A stretch of 64,000 nt of DNA from [Leptolyngbya] sp. PCC 7376 (GCF_000316605.1 NC_019683.1:1596036-1660035), one strand, 5' to 3'; numbered from the stretch's first letter, positions 35,493-45,871 are shown. Translations and numbers: made by a program. Notes: generated from the letters alone by a model not told the origin.

Positions 35493-35540
35493 TCGTGTTC
35501 GACTATTTTGGGCGATCGCCTATTACTTTGATCTAAGAAA

Positions 35541-35576
35541 AGAGCCTCTGAATTATTTCAGAGGCTCTCGATGTTT
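35541..35576. terminator. Terminator between convergent genes
   Basis: A perfect 12-bp stem AGAGCCTCTGAA (35541-35552) / TTCAGAGGCTCT (35557-35568) with loop TTAT is followed after four bases by five T. It lies between the OmpA-domain gene and the convergent oligopeptidase gene and can serve both. Confidence 0.75.
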
Positions 35577-35590
35577 TTGTGTGAGAAATT

Positions 35591-37660
35591 TTATGCTGTT
35601 TGAAGCAAACCGCTATGGCGTAATAAAGGTTCAGTCTGGGGTTCACGACCACGGAATTGTTTGAAGACTTCCATCGGATGCAAGCTACCGCCTAAACCAA
35701 GAACTGTATCGCGGAATTTTTTACCGACGGTGGCGATCGCCTGTTCATCTTCTAGGCCAACTTCCTCAAACGCAGAGAACGCATCAGCACTGAGAACTTC
35801 CGCCCACTTATAGCTGTAATAACCAGCCGCATAACCCCCAGCAAAAATATGACCAAACGCGCAGAGGAATGAATCTTCTGGCAAAGGCTTCATCACAGTT
35901 GTTGTTTCGGCAAGGCGGTTACGTACATCTTCAGGCGTTTCATTGCTGGCAGGATTGTATTTCGCGTGAAGTTCAATATCCAGCAAACTAAAGTGCAATT
36001 GACGTAACATGCCAGAACCACTCATATAAGTGCGCGCTGCAAGAAGTTTTTGGTAATAATGCTCCGGTAAAGTCTCGCCGGTTTCGTAGTGCTTCGCCAT
36101 CCCGAACAAAGTTTCGCGGTGGTAGCACCAATTTTCCATAAATTGGCTGGGTAACTCAACAGCATCCCACTCGACGTTATTAATGCCTGCCGCACCAGGA
36201 AAATCCACATGGGTCAACATATGTTGCAAACCGTGACCAAACTCATGGAAAAGCGTTTCTACTTCACCAAAAGTCATCAAACTGGGCTTGTCATCCACTG
36301 GAGGGGTCTGATTACAAATGAGGTATGCCACAGGTAAACGAGTAGTGGTTTTACCTTCAACTGTCATCTTGGCGCGACCCACACAATCATTCATCCATGC
36401 GCCACCACGCTTTTCAGCAGGGCGACTGTATGGATCGAGGTAAAAGTTGGCAATATGAGTGCCAGATTCATCCGCAATTTTGAAATAACGCACATCTTCA
36501 TGCCAGATAGGAGCCTCACCATCAGCTGCTGTAATGGTCACAGAGAAGAGGCGTTGTGCTAAACCAAATAGACCTTCGAGGACACGAGGTAGAGAGAAGT
36601 AAGGACGTAATTCTTCTGCTTTAAAGCCAAACTTTGCTTCCCGCTGTTTTTCAGACCAATAGGACACATCCCAATGCTTTAATTCAGACTGACCAGAGAA
36701 TTCAGTCAGTTCTGCTAATTCTGCTTTTGCCGCATCAAAACTTACTTCCCGTAGCTCATCCATCAATTTCTCGACAGCTGCAACACTAGGAGCCATTTTC
36801 CGCGCGAGGCTCAATTCGGCGAAGTTATCAAACCCAAGAATTTGAGCTTTTTCTTTGCGCAACTCAAGAATTCGATCAATTTGAGGATGATTATCAAATT
36901 CGCCAGCAGAAGCTTTTGAAATTGCTGCTTTGTAAACCTTTTCGCGCAGCTCACGATTTTCGGCATATTTCAAGAAAGGCAAATAGCTTGGGTAGTCGAG
37001 GGTAATGACCCAAGGGCCTTCTTCTGGAGTTGCCTTTTCTTCGCCTTCACCGCGGGCAGTTTGAGCAGCAAGACTAAGGGCACTGTCCGGTAAGCCTGCC
37101 ACATCAGCTTTATCCGTGAGCTTCAGTTTGAATGCTTTTGTTGCGTCAAGGGTGTTGTTCGAAAACTTGGTGGATAGTTCCGCAAGTTCGAGTTGAATCG
37201 CATTAAATTTCTCTTTCATTTCCCCTTCTAAACCGACTCCAGCGAGTTCTGATTCCCGGAGAGATGATTCGATAATACGTTGTTGAGCCGGATCAAGGCT
37301 AGACCAGTTTTCACCCTCTCGGATTGCTTTGTAACCTTCGTAGATCGGTTTGCTTTGACTCCAGCGGCTAATAAATTGCACGACGCTAGGCTGCATTTTT
37401 TCATAGGCTTCCCGGAGCTCAGAGCTATTTTTGACGCTCATCAGATGGCCAACGATACCCCATGTCCACATGAGTTTTTCTTCCATGCGGGTCAACGGTT
37501 CGATGAAGTCTGTCCAAGTGGGCTTCACATTTGCTTCGAGTTCATTTACTGCTGCTTCAAGTTCATTGAGGAGCTGAGTCACTGCCGGTTCGACTTGTTC
37601 GGCTTTGACTTGTTTGAAGGAGGGAAGGCCTTGGCCAATTAGGAGGGGATTTTGAGTCAT
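35591..37660 (-). CDS. prlC: M3-family oligopeptidase (oligopeptidase A-like)
   Basis: A 689-residue soluble zinc peptidase that degrades oligopeptides, including signal peptide remnants. The zinc site is LFHEFGHGLQH (HExxH) near residue 470, followed by the second zinc ligand region NVEWDAVELPSQFMENW. The N-terminal half has the usual helical shell and the C-terminus ends GREPQTEPLLRHSGL. I start at ATG 37660 (MTQNPLLIGQGLPSF); the frame opens 108 bases further upstream with no family match. Gene symbol is by homology to E. coli prlC. Confidence 0.9.
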   Translation of the reverse strand: MTQNPLLIGQGLPSFKQVKAEQVEPAVTQLLNELEAAVNELEANVKPTWTDFIEPLTRMEEKLMWTWGIVGHLMSVKNSSELREAYEKMQPSVVQFISRWSQSKPIYEGYKAIREGENWSSLDPAQQRIIESSLRESELAGVGLEGEMKEKFNAIQLELAELSTKFSNNTLDATKAFKLKLTDKADVAGLPDSALSLAAQTARGEGEEKATPEEGPWVITLDYPSYLPFLKYAENRELREKVYKAAISKASAGEFDNHPQIDRILELRKEKAQILGFDNFAELSLARKMAPSVAAVEKLMDELREVSFDAAKAELAELTEFSGQSELKHWDVSYWSEKQREAKFGFKAEELRPYFSLPRVLEGLFGLAQRLFSVTITAADGEAPIWHEDVRYFKIADESGTHIANFYLDPYSRPAEKRGGAWMNDCVGRAKMTVEGKTTTRLPVAYLICNQTPPVDDKPSLMTFGEVETLFHEFGHGLQHMLTHVDFPGAAGINNVEWDAVELPSQFMENWCYHRETLFGMAKHYETGETLPEHYYQKLLAARTYMSGSGMLRQLHFSLLDIELHAKYNPASNETPEDVRNRLAETTTVMKPLPEDSFLCAFGHIFAGGYAAGYYSYKWAEVLSADAFSAFEEVGLEDEQAIATVGKKFRDTVLGLGGSLHPMEVFKQFRGREPQTEPLLRHSGLLQTA

Positions 37661-38136
37661 ATTTTTCTGCTCGAACTTCCTTAAAATCTGCTGCTTTACA
37701 TTATGACAGTTTGTTTTGGAGCAAGTCAGGTAGGGATATCTCGGCTCTGGTAGGCGATCGCCTACCAAATAACTACGTATAGGCTTAAAAAACAGGTGCT
37801 AAATGACATTTATTCGCGAAAAAATATTACGCCAAAATACTTAATCCAAGCCATTACTTCTAGGTGATCGCATGAAGCTACGATAAAGAGCCTAAGCGAA
37901 ATTGGCAAATAAAATAAAGCTTGGATAAAGTTTGTTTTTCCTCATAGAATACATAGGTATTTTGAGCTATAAATGAAACTAGTAAAAAAGTGATGATTAG
38001 GTGTTGAATTGCACCGTATAACATTGAGATTTTGTCGGGTGCCTTGATGATTTGATCGCTATTTACTATCCCAAAAAATTATTTCGTAAAACATATTGGT
38101 GGGCTCAGTGGTTTACCTGCTGATTACTTTAGGATT
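37661..38136. other. Intergenic region upstream of the exoprotein cluster
   Basis: About 475 bp, AT-rich, between the divergent oligopeptidase and DUF11/RTX genes. It contains a 20-base perfect palindrome with HIP1 at its centre (37748-37767) and no supportable ORF. The promoter of the exoprotein cluster should be here, but I cannot place it with confidence. Confidence 0.5.
37748..37767. repeat. 20-bp perfect palindrome containing HIP1
   Basis: TGGTAGGCGATCGCCTACCA reads the same on both strands. It has no T-run, so it is not an evident terminator. It sits 88 bp upstream of the oligopeptidase start. Confidence 0.6.
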
Positions 38137-41100
38137 ATGAGCGGTTACAATTTCTATTCCTTCCTGCAACAATCGTTGTATCAGCTTTGGCATCATGGTT
38201 CTCGGAAGCGTACTGACTTGTCGGTGAGTGTGACGAATGGCGTACAAGAAGTCTTCGCTGGTGGTGAGGTTGTTTATACAATCACCGTGCGCAACCACAG
38301 CAAGAGAACTGTGTATGGCGCCAGCTTAAGTGACAGTTTGCCTAGCGACTTACAAGATGTTGAATATTACAAAGGATCTGTTTCTCTCGAGAACCAGCTT
38401 GAAATTGATAGTCTCGAAGATCTTTCGTTTAAGGTGCCTGCCTATGGCTCTATTACTTATCAGGTAAAAGGCACAATAGCACCGGATGCGATCGGAGATT
38501 TAGACTACAGCGTTGGCGTAGATGTCCCTCGGAAGTATGTTGATAAAAATCCCTACAATAATTTTGATACCGATAGCGATCACCTCATCTCTTTGGCCGA
38601 CTTGGCTATTACCGTGACGAACGATGTTGACACCGTTATCTTGGGTGATGAAGTGGTATATGCCGTCACTGTCACCAACAATGGTGTTGCCAATGTGGCG
38701 GATGCCAATCTATCTGAATTTTTGTCCGAATCCCTCGCTGATGTTTCTTACTATCTCGATGCTGTTGATCCCGGAAATCTCTTAGAGGTTGGCAGCTTAG
38801 ATGAGATTTTGGTCAGTCTCGCTGCCGGGGAAGCCGTTACCTACAAAGTAAAAGGAACTGTTGCTGAACTGGGTTCTGGTGAACTGGAATATGGTGTTCA
38901 AGTTAATGTGCCAGACAATGTCGTCGATCCTAATCCTCACAATAACTTGGCCTATGACCCAGGCGATGGTGTTGATATAGACGAAAACGGAATTGATGGC
39001 GATCGCATTCTCAGTCTGGTAGATTTAGCTGTTAGTAAGGTCTTTGACCTCACGACTGTTGAGGCTCTTGATAACAATGGTGATGGTTTAGCAGATCAAT
39101 ACATTGCGACTCCCAGTGATCAGTACACTGATAGCTTTGTTGAGTACACCCTAATGGTGACTAACAACGGCGAAGCGACAGCCCAGAATGTTTTGTTGAC
39201 TGAAGACTTGACTCAGGGGATGCCCTTCGGTTTAGAGTTTGATCAGTTTATTGACCTTGACGGTGGCACTGTCCTCGATACAGACGAAAATGCAAACACC
39301 ATCGAGGTCGGATTTGAGCATCTTGCTGCGGGCGAATCTAGAGAGGTCAAAGTCCGCGCCAAAATTGATGCTGTTAAAGCGTTTGAGTTTAGTGCTGTTT
39401 TCGGTAACCAAGACCCCGGTTCTGATGTAATAAATGCTGATATCCCCGAATATAGCAACCTGCTTCTGCAGGGGAAATTTTTCCTCAGCCCTGATTTGGA
39501 TAAAGAAGCTGGGAGTCAAGTCGTCAATTTCAATCATCTCAATATTCAAAACACCGCTGAAGTCACATCTGACAGCTTTGAAACTAATACCTTCGATAAC
39601 TCTTCCACGTCTCGTTTGGATTTAACAACCATTGCCCTTGATGGTGAACTCAATAATGGAAGTGATGTCATTATTCGCTCAGTAGAAAGACTGGGAGTCA
39701 TTGGCTCAACACGCTCCTATTCACTAAATCCAGACCCGATTTTGGTGAATGGTCAGAACCTACTTCAGTTTGGTGTGACGAATCCTTTTGTTGGCTTTGG
39801 TTTAAATTCTGGAGGGACAGTTACTTTTGAAATTCGTGATGTGAGTGGCACTGCTGGTGCAGATGGCATCTTTGGTAATACTGATGATTCTGGTGAAGGG
39901 ACTCTTGTGACGTCGTTTGATGTCACAGATGGAGGTACAGACGATTTAGACGCTGATGCAAGTGAAATTATTGCTGAATGGGCTGTTGATTTAGCATTTC
40001 TCGATCCGACTAAAACCTTTAGGCTGACGACTTCGACCGTAGACCCCACTCTTGGGACACAGCAATTTATCAATTATTTTGATATCAATGGCAACGCAAT
40101 ACCAGCCAATACTACTGATACCACGAGTAATAGTCTCTTTATTAACACTTCTGTTGGCGAGTCTGAAGGTGTTGTTGTACAAGCCAATGTGACTAACCCT
40201 TTTTCTGGGTTTGGTTTGGCCGCTGGTGGATCCGCAAACTTCACTATCTCTGAGGTGACAGGCACTGCTGGCGCAGATGGCATTTTCGGTAATGCGGATG
40301 ATGATGTTACTGGTCGTCAGGTCTTACAAACTTTGGCTGTAACAGACGGTAGTAGCTCTGATTTGGATTCGGATTCGGCAGAAGTGAGCGCTGAATTTTT
40401 GATTGCAAAATCGCTGGGAGAGTCAACGAGTAGGGTTTTTGCTATTACCACAACAGTAAATGACTCAGCTTTTGGTGCACAGACCTTTACGAATTACTTT
40501 GATATCAACGGTCAAGCTATCCCCGCCAACACAACTGATACATCTGATAATAGCTTATTTATTGATGTCGCGTTGAATACCTTGACTGTAACTAATGGTG
40601 ATAGTGCTTTTCCCACCTACAACAACTCTGATTTTCTCCTATCTGGTGATTTAAATAACGACGGTATTCTTGATCAGTTTGGTGGATCGCTCTCAGAGTT
40701 TATTTGGAATAAGATCGATGATCCTCAATACCTTGCTGACCTAGCGGTATGGGAATCTCTTGATTCTGATGTCGAGGGTGAACAAGCCGTTATCGATTTT
40801 CTTTTGGATAAATTCCTGAGCGCTGAAGTATTTAGCTTTGAGAATTTCCAAGAAGGCTCCTTCACCCTGGAAAATGAGGTGGGTGATCGCACAACCCTTG
40901 AAATTCTTGATGTAGAGCTAACACCGGATGATGGTGAACCAGATAATACACCAGATAGCATGGAGTTGCTGGTTAATGACCATGGCGTCATTTTCGGCGA
41001 TATTTGCTATTCGAGCTTAGAAGAGGCATTATCCGATTTATCTTTTGCTGAGCCTGTTCGTTTAAATATCACGTTTGATGATTCGAATGGTGATGGCAAA

Positions 41101-41781
41101 GTCAAGACTTTCCTCCAGAACCTAGAACCTGGTTTAAATACAGAGCAAAACTGGTTCGTTGGTGAAATTAAGATCAATTCGAGTGTCACCGGTGAAGTCT
41201 TACTTGATGGTGGTAATGGCCGCAGTCATATCGATCTTTCAAGAATTATCGTTAATGTGGACGGAGAAGGGACTCCTGATTTAATCATTGCTGGTGGCAA
41301 TTCTAAGGATGCAATAGTGGGTTCCTCATTTGGCGAAATTATTAAAGGCAACAACGGCAAAGATGTTTTGTCTGGCTTTGATGGTGATGACCAAATCATT
41401 GGTGGTAAAGGCTTCGATATCATCAATGGTGGTCGTGGTGATGATCTGCTCAGCGGTGGCGGTTATTATACTGGCTACTACGCTAACTTCTTTGAACATC
41501 GCGAGCGGAACCAAAAAGATAAGTTTGTGTTTGAAGGCGACTTCGGCAATGATGTCATTACCGATTTTGGTTGGTTTAAAGATCGTTTAGATATAAGCGA
41601 CTTTAATCTCGATATTTCTAACTTGGATACTAATGGCGATCGCCACATCAATGGTCACGACAACTCTGCCTTTGTGGGTGTGAGTAATGGAGATTTAATG
41701 TTTGATCTCACTAGTGTTGGAGGCGGCACAATCTTATTAGAAGATGTCCATAGTATTAAGGCTCACACTGTAATTGTGTAG
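38137..41781 (+). CDS. Large DUF11-repeat exoprotein with C-terminal RTX calcium repeats
   Basis: A 1214-residue acidic protein with no Sec signal. Residues about 25-500 contain DUF11-type beta domains (LSVSVTNGVQEVFAGGEVVY, LAITVTNDVDTVILGDEVVY, each with YKVKGT-type ends). Residues about 545-830 hold two copies of a 138-residue unit marked VTNPFxGFG and GTAGADGIFGN. A dockerin-like LNNDGILDQFGG lies near 835. RTX repeats run from about 1050 to 1110 (GNNGKDVLSGFDGDD, GGRGDDLLSGGG), then DVITDFGWFKDRLDISDF, the usual RTX tail. It is probably a surface or released adhesin exported by type I secretion. The next gene begins 97 bp downstream. Confidence 0.75.
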   Translation: MSGYNFYSFLQQSLYQLWHHGSRKRTDLSVSVTNGVQEVFAGGEVVYTITVRNHSKRTVYGASLSDSLPSDLQDVEYYKGSVSLENQLEIDSLEDLSFKVPAYGSITYQVKGTIAPDAIGDLDYSVGVDVPRKYVDKNPYNNFDTDSDHLISLADLAITVTNDVDTVILGDEVVYAVTVTNNGVANVADANLSEFLSESLADVSYYLDAVDPGNLLEVGSLDEILVSLAAGEAVTYKVKGTVAELGSGELEYGVQVNVPDNVVDPNPHNNLAYDPGDGVDIDENGIDGDRILSLVDLAVSKVFDLTTVEALDNNGDGLADQYIATPSDQYTDSFVEYTLMVTNNGEATAQNVLLTEDLTQGMPFGLEFDQFIDLDGGTVLDTDENANTIEVGFEHLAAGESREVKVRAKIDAVKAFEFSAVFGNQDPGSDVINADIPEYSNLLLQGKFFLSPDLDKEAGSQVVNFNHLNIQNTAEVTSDSFETNTFDNSSTSRLDLTTIALDGELNNGSDVIIRSVERLGVIGSTRSYSLNPDPILVNGQNLLQFGVTNPFVGFGLNSGGTVTFEIRDVSGTAGADGIFGNTDDSGEGTLVTSFDVTDGGTDDLDADASEIIAEWAVDLAFLDPTKTFRLTTSTVDPTLGTQQFINYFDINGNAIPANTTDTTSNSLFINTSVGESEGVVVQANVTNPFSGFGLAAGGSANFTISEVTGTAGADGIFGNADDDVTGRQVLQTLAVTDGSSSDLDSDSAEVSAEFLIAKSLGESTSRVFAITTTVNDSAFGAQTFTNYFDINGQAIPANTTDTSDNSLFIDVALNTLTVTNGDSAFPTYNNSDFLLSGDLNNDGILDQFGGSLSEFIWNKIDDPQYLADLAVWESLDSDVEGEQAVIDFLLDKFLSAEVFSFENFQEGSFTLENEVGDRTTLEILDVELTPDDGEPDNTPDSMELLVNDHGVIFGDICYSSLEEALSDLSFAEPVRLNITFDDSNGDGKVKTFLQNLEPGLNTEQNWFVGEIKINSSVTGEVLLDGGNGRSHIDLSRIIVNVDGEGTPDLIIAGGNSKDAIVGSSFGEIIKGNNGKDVLSGFDGDDQIIGGKGFDIINGGRGDDLLSGGGYYTGYYANFFEHRERNQKDKFVFEGDFGNDVITDFGWFKDRLDISDFNLDISNLDTNGDRHINGHDNSAFVGVSNGDLMFDLTSVGGGTILLEDVHSIKAHTVIV
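39700..40560 (+). repeat. Two-copy 414-bp internal repeat in the DUF11/RTX gene
   Basis: The first copy has GTGACGAATCC at 39775 and the second GTGACTAACCC at 40189, 414 bp apart, which is 138 residues. Both units share the order VTNPF, GTAGADGIFGN, TDGxxxDLD, NYFDINGxAIPANTTDT. A third unit begins after 40560 but soon diverges. Protein similarity is high, DNA similarity is moderate. Confidence 0.7.
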
Positions 41782-41881
41782 AAACAATGTGCTTCTGCCG
41801 TAACGTTGATTCCCTAGGTTATAAAAAGACTGGGGAGGGTTATCTACCTACAACTCAATTCTGCCTTGATAGAAAGCAGTG

Positions 41882-44800
41882 ATGACCCCTGTTATGGAAG
41901 GGAATGTCTTTGGGGCTACGCCTTTTTCCGAGCCCCTATCCCTTGCTGGAGCTCACCGAGGTAGGAAAACTACTCAGAAAATTTGGCTCTTTTTTATGAT
42001 TTGTTGGGAGTTGGTAAAACGAATTCTGATTGGCAGTAGCGTTTTGTTTGCTGTCTGTGGAGCTAATGGTCGGGCGATTGCTGATATCGCTCCCGATAAT
42101 AGCCTTGGCTTCGAAAGCTCTGTGGTCACACCCAATGTTTTGATTCGTGGGAGTCTAGCGGACGAAATCAGTGGTGGAGCAATAAGAGGCCAAAACTTAT
42201 TCCATAGCTTTACCGACTTTAGTATCGATCCCAACCAACGGGTTTATTTCGCAAATCCGAGTGCTATCGACCAAATTTTTACCCGTGTTACTGGGTCTAG
42301 CTCTTCAGATATTTCCGGGACCTTGGGTGTTAACGGTGCCGCAGATTTATACTTCATCAATCCCAATGGAATTTATTTTGGTGATACTGCTTACCTTGAT
42401 ATTGCAGGCTCCCTAATTGCTACAACGACCGACAGTATTCCTTTTGTCGATGGTTTTGCCTTTAGTACTGACGCGAATCCCATTCCGACCAATCCGCTGC
42501 TGACTGTTAGTCAACCTTTAGGTTTAACTGCTTGGACGACGCCTCAGGCAGAGATTACAAATCGTAGTCAATTAGCGGTCGGGAATGACCTGACCTTTGT
42601 TGGGCAATCTTTAGATTTAGAAGGTGTTTTGTGGTCTGGTGGCGATCTAACTCTGATGGCTGCTGATAACCTCCAAATCCGTGATCGCCTCGATGCTCCC
42701 TTTATTACCTTGAGTGGCGGAAGCCAGACTCTCGAAGCCGAAATCATTGATATCTTTGCGTTGAGTCATCCTGAGAGCGGTTTGTATTCTTATGGTGATT
42801 TGGTCTTGCGATCGCCCAACCCGATTATTATCGATTCCTATTTCAATAGCCTCGGTAATTTCAGTCTCGAAAATACCAATGGTGGCGCCGGTGATGCCCT
42901 TAGCCCAAACGATCCTGTTATTCGATCTAGCGGCAATGTCACTTTTAACGCTTATTCTGGTGCTTCCTTACATATTTTTGCTGGTGGTAGTATCCAAACC
43001 GGTGACATTACGATTAATGCTGCTGACAGTACAAATGGTTTACAAGAAGTTGTCACATTATCAGATGGCTCAACAACAGTAAATATAGATGGTCAAAATA
43101 TTGCGACTTTAGATATTCGTGCTGGAACGAATGCTTTTGATAGTGATTCAGTTGTGGGCTTAATAACTCCACTTCCTCCATTCTTTAATGATCCTTGTGT
43201 CAGTGGCAGTGCAAACTGCTTCAGTAGTTTTCCTCCAGTCCCCCCCCTTTCTGTTCTTCAGGGATTCTCAACAACAGCTCCACCAAGCAACGCAGATATC
43301 ATCATTGGTAGTCTCACCTTCACTAATGGTTTAGTTGACAATTTTGCGTTTATTTCCAACCAATATGAACCCAATACTAATGATTTACTAAGAGGAGACA
43401 TTCTTCTTGGAATGAGGTTAAGTGGGGAACCAGGAGAAATCTCGCTTAATACTTCAGGTGATATCTCATTGGTTGTTGACTCACGAGATGACATTATCGT
43501 TTTTGGTGAAATTAAACCCTTGACCAAAGGGCTAGAAATTGGTGAAATTTTGCTAAAAGCAAATGGCGATCTTTTTGTCGATAATGGCCTCGGCTCTGTT
43601 GATATTGATGCTTCTTCAGGCAAGATTGTAAATGATACGAGAATTGGAAATGCCTCGATTGATGCCAAAGGTACAATTTTCCTAAACAATTCAATTGATT
43701 CTGCTGGTAATGTTGCGATTAATGCAAATGCTTTGATCGCACAGGGTGGCAATCAAATTAGGACTTCGACAAGGGATAACAATGATGCTGGCACAATTTT
43801 TGTTAAAGCGAACCAAGTCGAGCTTTCAGGGATAAATAGTGGTGGTGTGTTTAGCGGTTTAAGTAGTATTTCTGCTGATGGCTCAGATGGTGATGCTGGC
43901 AAAATCTCAGTTGAGACTGATGTCTTAGCCTTAGATGATGGTGGCCAAATCCGTACAAGTACTTTTGGTGCTGGTGCTGCTGGGAGTATTGTAGTCAAGG
44001 CAAATGAGGCTGTAACCATTGATGGTGGTAATGGAATATTTAGCGGGATTATCAGTGAAGTTGGAGCAAGTAGTACTGGTAGCGCTAAGTTGATCGATAT
44101 TCAGACGAAGCAATTAACCTTTACCAATGGTGGCATTATTAGCGCAGCAACTGCAGGAGCAGGTAACGCGGGTCAAATAAAAGTAGTTGTGGATGAAACA
44201 GCAACTTTTGATGGAAATCCCGGTTTCCCCCTATTTCCTAGCGGTGTCTTTACAGAGTCACTGGCTTCGGCAACTGGCGCAGGTGGCAGCATTAATTTTC
44301 AAGCAGCTAATCTAGAAATAACCAATGGTGCGACGATTAAGTCTTCTACACAAAGTAGTAATCTTGCTGGTGATATTGATATTTCGGTAGCGAATGATGT
44401 TGTGCTCGCCGGAGCTGATACAGGCATTTTTGCAGATACCAGTTCATTTAATGTGGCTGGAGAAGGTGGCAAAGTCACCGTTACTGGTCGCAACTTGAAC
44501 ATGAGTGATGGCGGTCGAATTAGCTCTAGTACAACCGGAGAATCGAAGGCTGGAGACGTTGCAGTAAACTTCTCGAACGATGTGGCGATCGCCGGAGCGG
44601 ATACAGGCATTTTTGCAGATACCAGTTCATTTAATGTGGCTGGAGAAGGTGGCAAAGTCACCGTTACTGGTCGCAACTTGAATATGAGTGATGGCGGTCG
44701 AATTAGCTCCAGTACGACCGGAGAATCAAAGGCTGGGGATGTCGCTGTGAGCTTCACCAACGATGTGGCGATCGCCGGAGCGGATACAGGCATCTTTGCA

Positions 44801-45850
44801 GATACGAGTTCGAGTAATGCCGCTAATGGTAGTGGCGGCCCAATTGCAGTGACGAGTCAGAATTTGACCCTGACTGATGGTGGACGTATTAGTTCGAGTA
44901 CATCTGGTGCGGCGAATGCTGGTGATATTAAAGTTGATGTTTCCAATGACATCACCGTTTCTGGGGAAGGTTCAGGAGTCTTTGCCTCGACTACAGAAAC
45001 CTCTACTGGTGATGGCGGGAATGTTGATATTGACCCGATTTTTATTCGGTTGAGTGATGCTGGACGGTTTTCTGTGAGTGCCCAAGGGTCAGGGGTTGCG
45101 GGCAATATGAGGGTTGTTGGTGATTTCCTGATTTTGGATAATGGCTTTATTGATGCATCGTCTCAGAATGGCTCTGGTGGTAATTTAACCTTTGAGATCG
45201 GGGAATATATTCTGCTACAAAATGGCAGTGATATTACGACGAATGCTGGCCTCAGTAGCGGCGGTGGCGATGGTGGCAATATGATGATTAATGTTCCCTT
45301 TGTGATTGCCAATCCGAATCAAGACAATAACATTACTGCTAATGCGTTTGATGGGGATGGTGGCAACATTGAAATTACCACCGATGCTCTATTGGGTATT
45401 GCGTTTAATGATGAAGATATCTCGGTGAGAAATGACATTACTGTTAGTTCTGAGTTGGGTGTAGATGGTGAATTTATTCTTAATTCCCCAGATGTAGACC
45501 CTAGCTCCGGGCTGGCAAAGTTGATTACAGATTTAGGCGATCGCGAGAATAGAGTCGTTTCGGCTTGTGCGGCTGGTGATGAGTTAAATTCTTTTGTGGT
45601 GACTGGGCAAGGTGGTCTTGCGGCAGATCCTAGTTCTTTTGTTCGAGGATCAAGTTTGCTGTCTGATGTGCGAGACTTTTCTGGTGAAACGGTTTCCACT
45701 GAAGTGAATGAAGCGGTGGCAGTGCAACCTTCTGAACCGATGCCTACTATCCGTCAGGCGACTCATCTCGTACGGAGTGAACAAGGCATTGAGTTGGCCG
45801 CAACTCATCCGAAGGCATTACAAAATAAAGTTTCGTCTAACTGTCTCTAA
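41882..45850 (+). CDS. Two-partner-secretion exoprotein (haemagglutinin-like TPS domain)
   Basis: A 1322-residue beta-helix protein. The N-terminus has a Sec-type hydrophobic stretch (about 30-57) ending NGRAIADIAPDNSLG. The TPS domain follows with NPNGIYFGDTAYLDIAGSL, the NPNG(I/V) motif that enters the partner pore. The long beta-helix of repeats such as DGGRISSSTTGESKAGD includes a near-exact 183-bp tandem at 44408-44773. The C-terminus has CAAGDELNSFVVTGQGGLAA, common to cyanobacterial haemagglutinin-like proteins, so the gene is complete. I use ATG 41882 (GTG 41879 is also in frame). A TpsB outer-membrane partner is not in the window. Confidence 0.85.
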   Translation: MTPVMEGNVFGATPFSEPLSLAGAHRGRKTTQKIWLFFMICWELVKRILIGSSVLFAVCGANGRAIADIAPDNSLGFESSVVTPNVLIRGSLADEISGGAIRGQNLFHSFTDFSIDPNQRVYFANPSAIDQIFTRVTGSSSSDISGTLGVNGAADLYFINPNGIYFGDTAYLDIAGSLIATTTDSIPFVDGFAFSTDANPIPTNPLLTVSQPLGLTAWTTPQAEITNRSQLAVGNDLTFVGQSLDLEGVLWSGGDLTLMAADNLQIRDRLDAPFITLSGGSQTLEAEIIDIFALSHPESGLYSYGDLVLRSPNPIIIDSYFNSLGNFSLENTNGGAGDALSPNDPVIRSSGNVTFNAYSGASLHIFAGGSIQTGDITINAADSTNGLQEVVTLSDGSTTVNIDGQNIATLDIRAGTNAFDSDSVVGLITPLPPFFNDPCVSGSANCFSSFPPVPPLSVLQGFSTTAPPSNADIIIGSLTFTNGLVDNFAFISNQYEPNTNDLLRGDILLGMRLSGEPGEISLNTSGDISLVVDSRDDIIVFGEIKPLTKGLEIGEILLKANGDLFVDNGLGSVDIDASSGKIVNDTRIGNASIDAKGTIFLNNSIDSAGNVAINANALIAQGGNQIRTSTRDNNDAGTIFVKANQVELSGINSGGVFSGLSSISADGSDGDAGKISVETDVLALDDGGQIRTSTFGAGAAGSIVVKANEAVTIDGGNGIFSGIISEVGASSTGSAKLIDIQTKQLTFTNGGIISAATAGAGNAGQIKVVVDETATFDGNPGFPLFPSGVFTESLASATGAGGSINFQAANLEITNGATIKSSTQSSNLAGDIDISVANDVVLAGADTGIFADTSSFNVAGEGGKVTVTGRNLNMSDGGRISSSTTGESKAGDVAVNFSNDVAIAGADTGIFADTSSFNVAGEGGKVTVTGRNLNMSDGGRISSSTTGESKAGDVAVSFTNDVAIAGADTGIFADTSSSNAANGSGGPIAVTSQNLTLTDGGRISSSTSGAANAGDIKVDVSNDITVSGEGSGVFASTTETSTGDGGNVDIDPIFIRLSDAGRFSVSAQGSGVAGNMRVVGDFLILDNGFIDASSQNGSGGNLTFEIGEYILLQNGSDITTNAGLSSGGGDGGNMMINVPFVIANPNQDNNITANAFDGDGGNIEITTDALLGIAFNDEDISVRNDITVSSELGVDGEFILNSPDVDPSSGLAKLITDLGDRENRVVSACAAGDELNSFVVTGQGGLAADPSSFVRGSSLLSDVRDFSGETVSTEVNEAVAVQPSEPMPTIRQATHLVRSEQGIELAATHPKALQNKVSSNCL
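44408..44820 (+). repeat. 183-bp tandem repeat in the TPS exoprotein gene
   Basis: Copies start at 44408 and 44591, and a third starts at 44774 before diverging. By hand alignment the first two differ at about 13 of 183 positions (about 93% identity), with only one change in the first 90 bases. Each encodes 61 residues. The likeness suggests recent duplication or gene conversion. Confidence 0.85.
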
Positions 45851-45871
45851 ATCTTTCATCGGGTAAATTCT

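Noticed and set aside
44299-44793. Minus-strand ORF with repeats inside the TPS exoprotein gene
   Set aside because: It only mirrors the 183-bp tandem repeat on the opposite strand.
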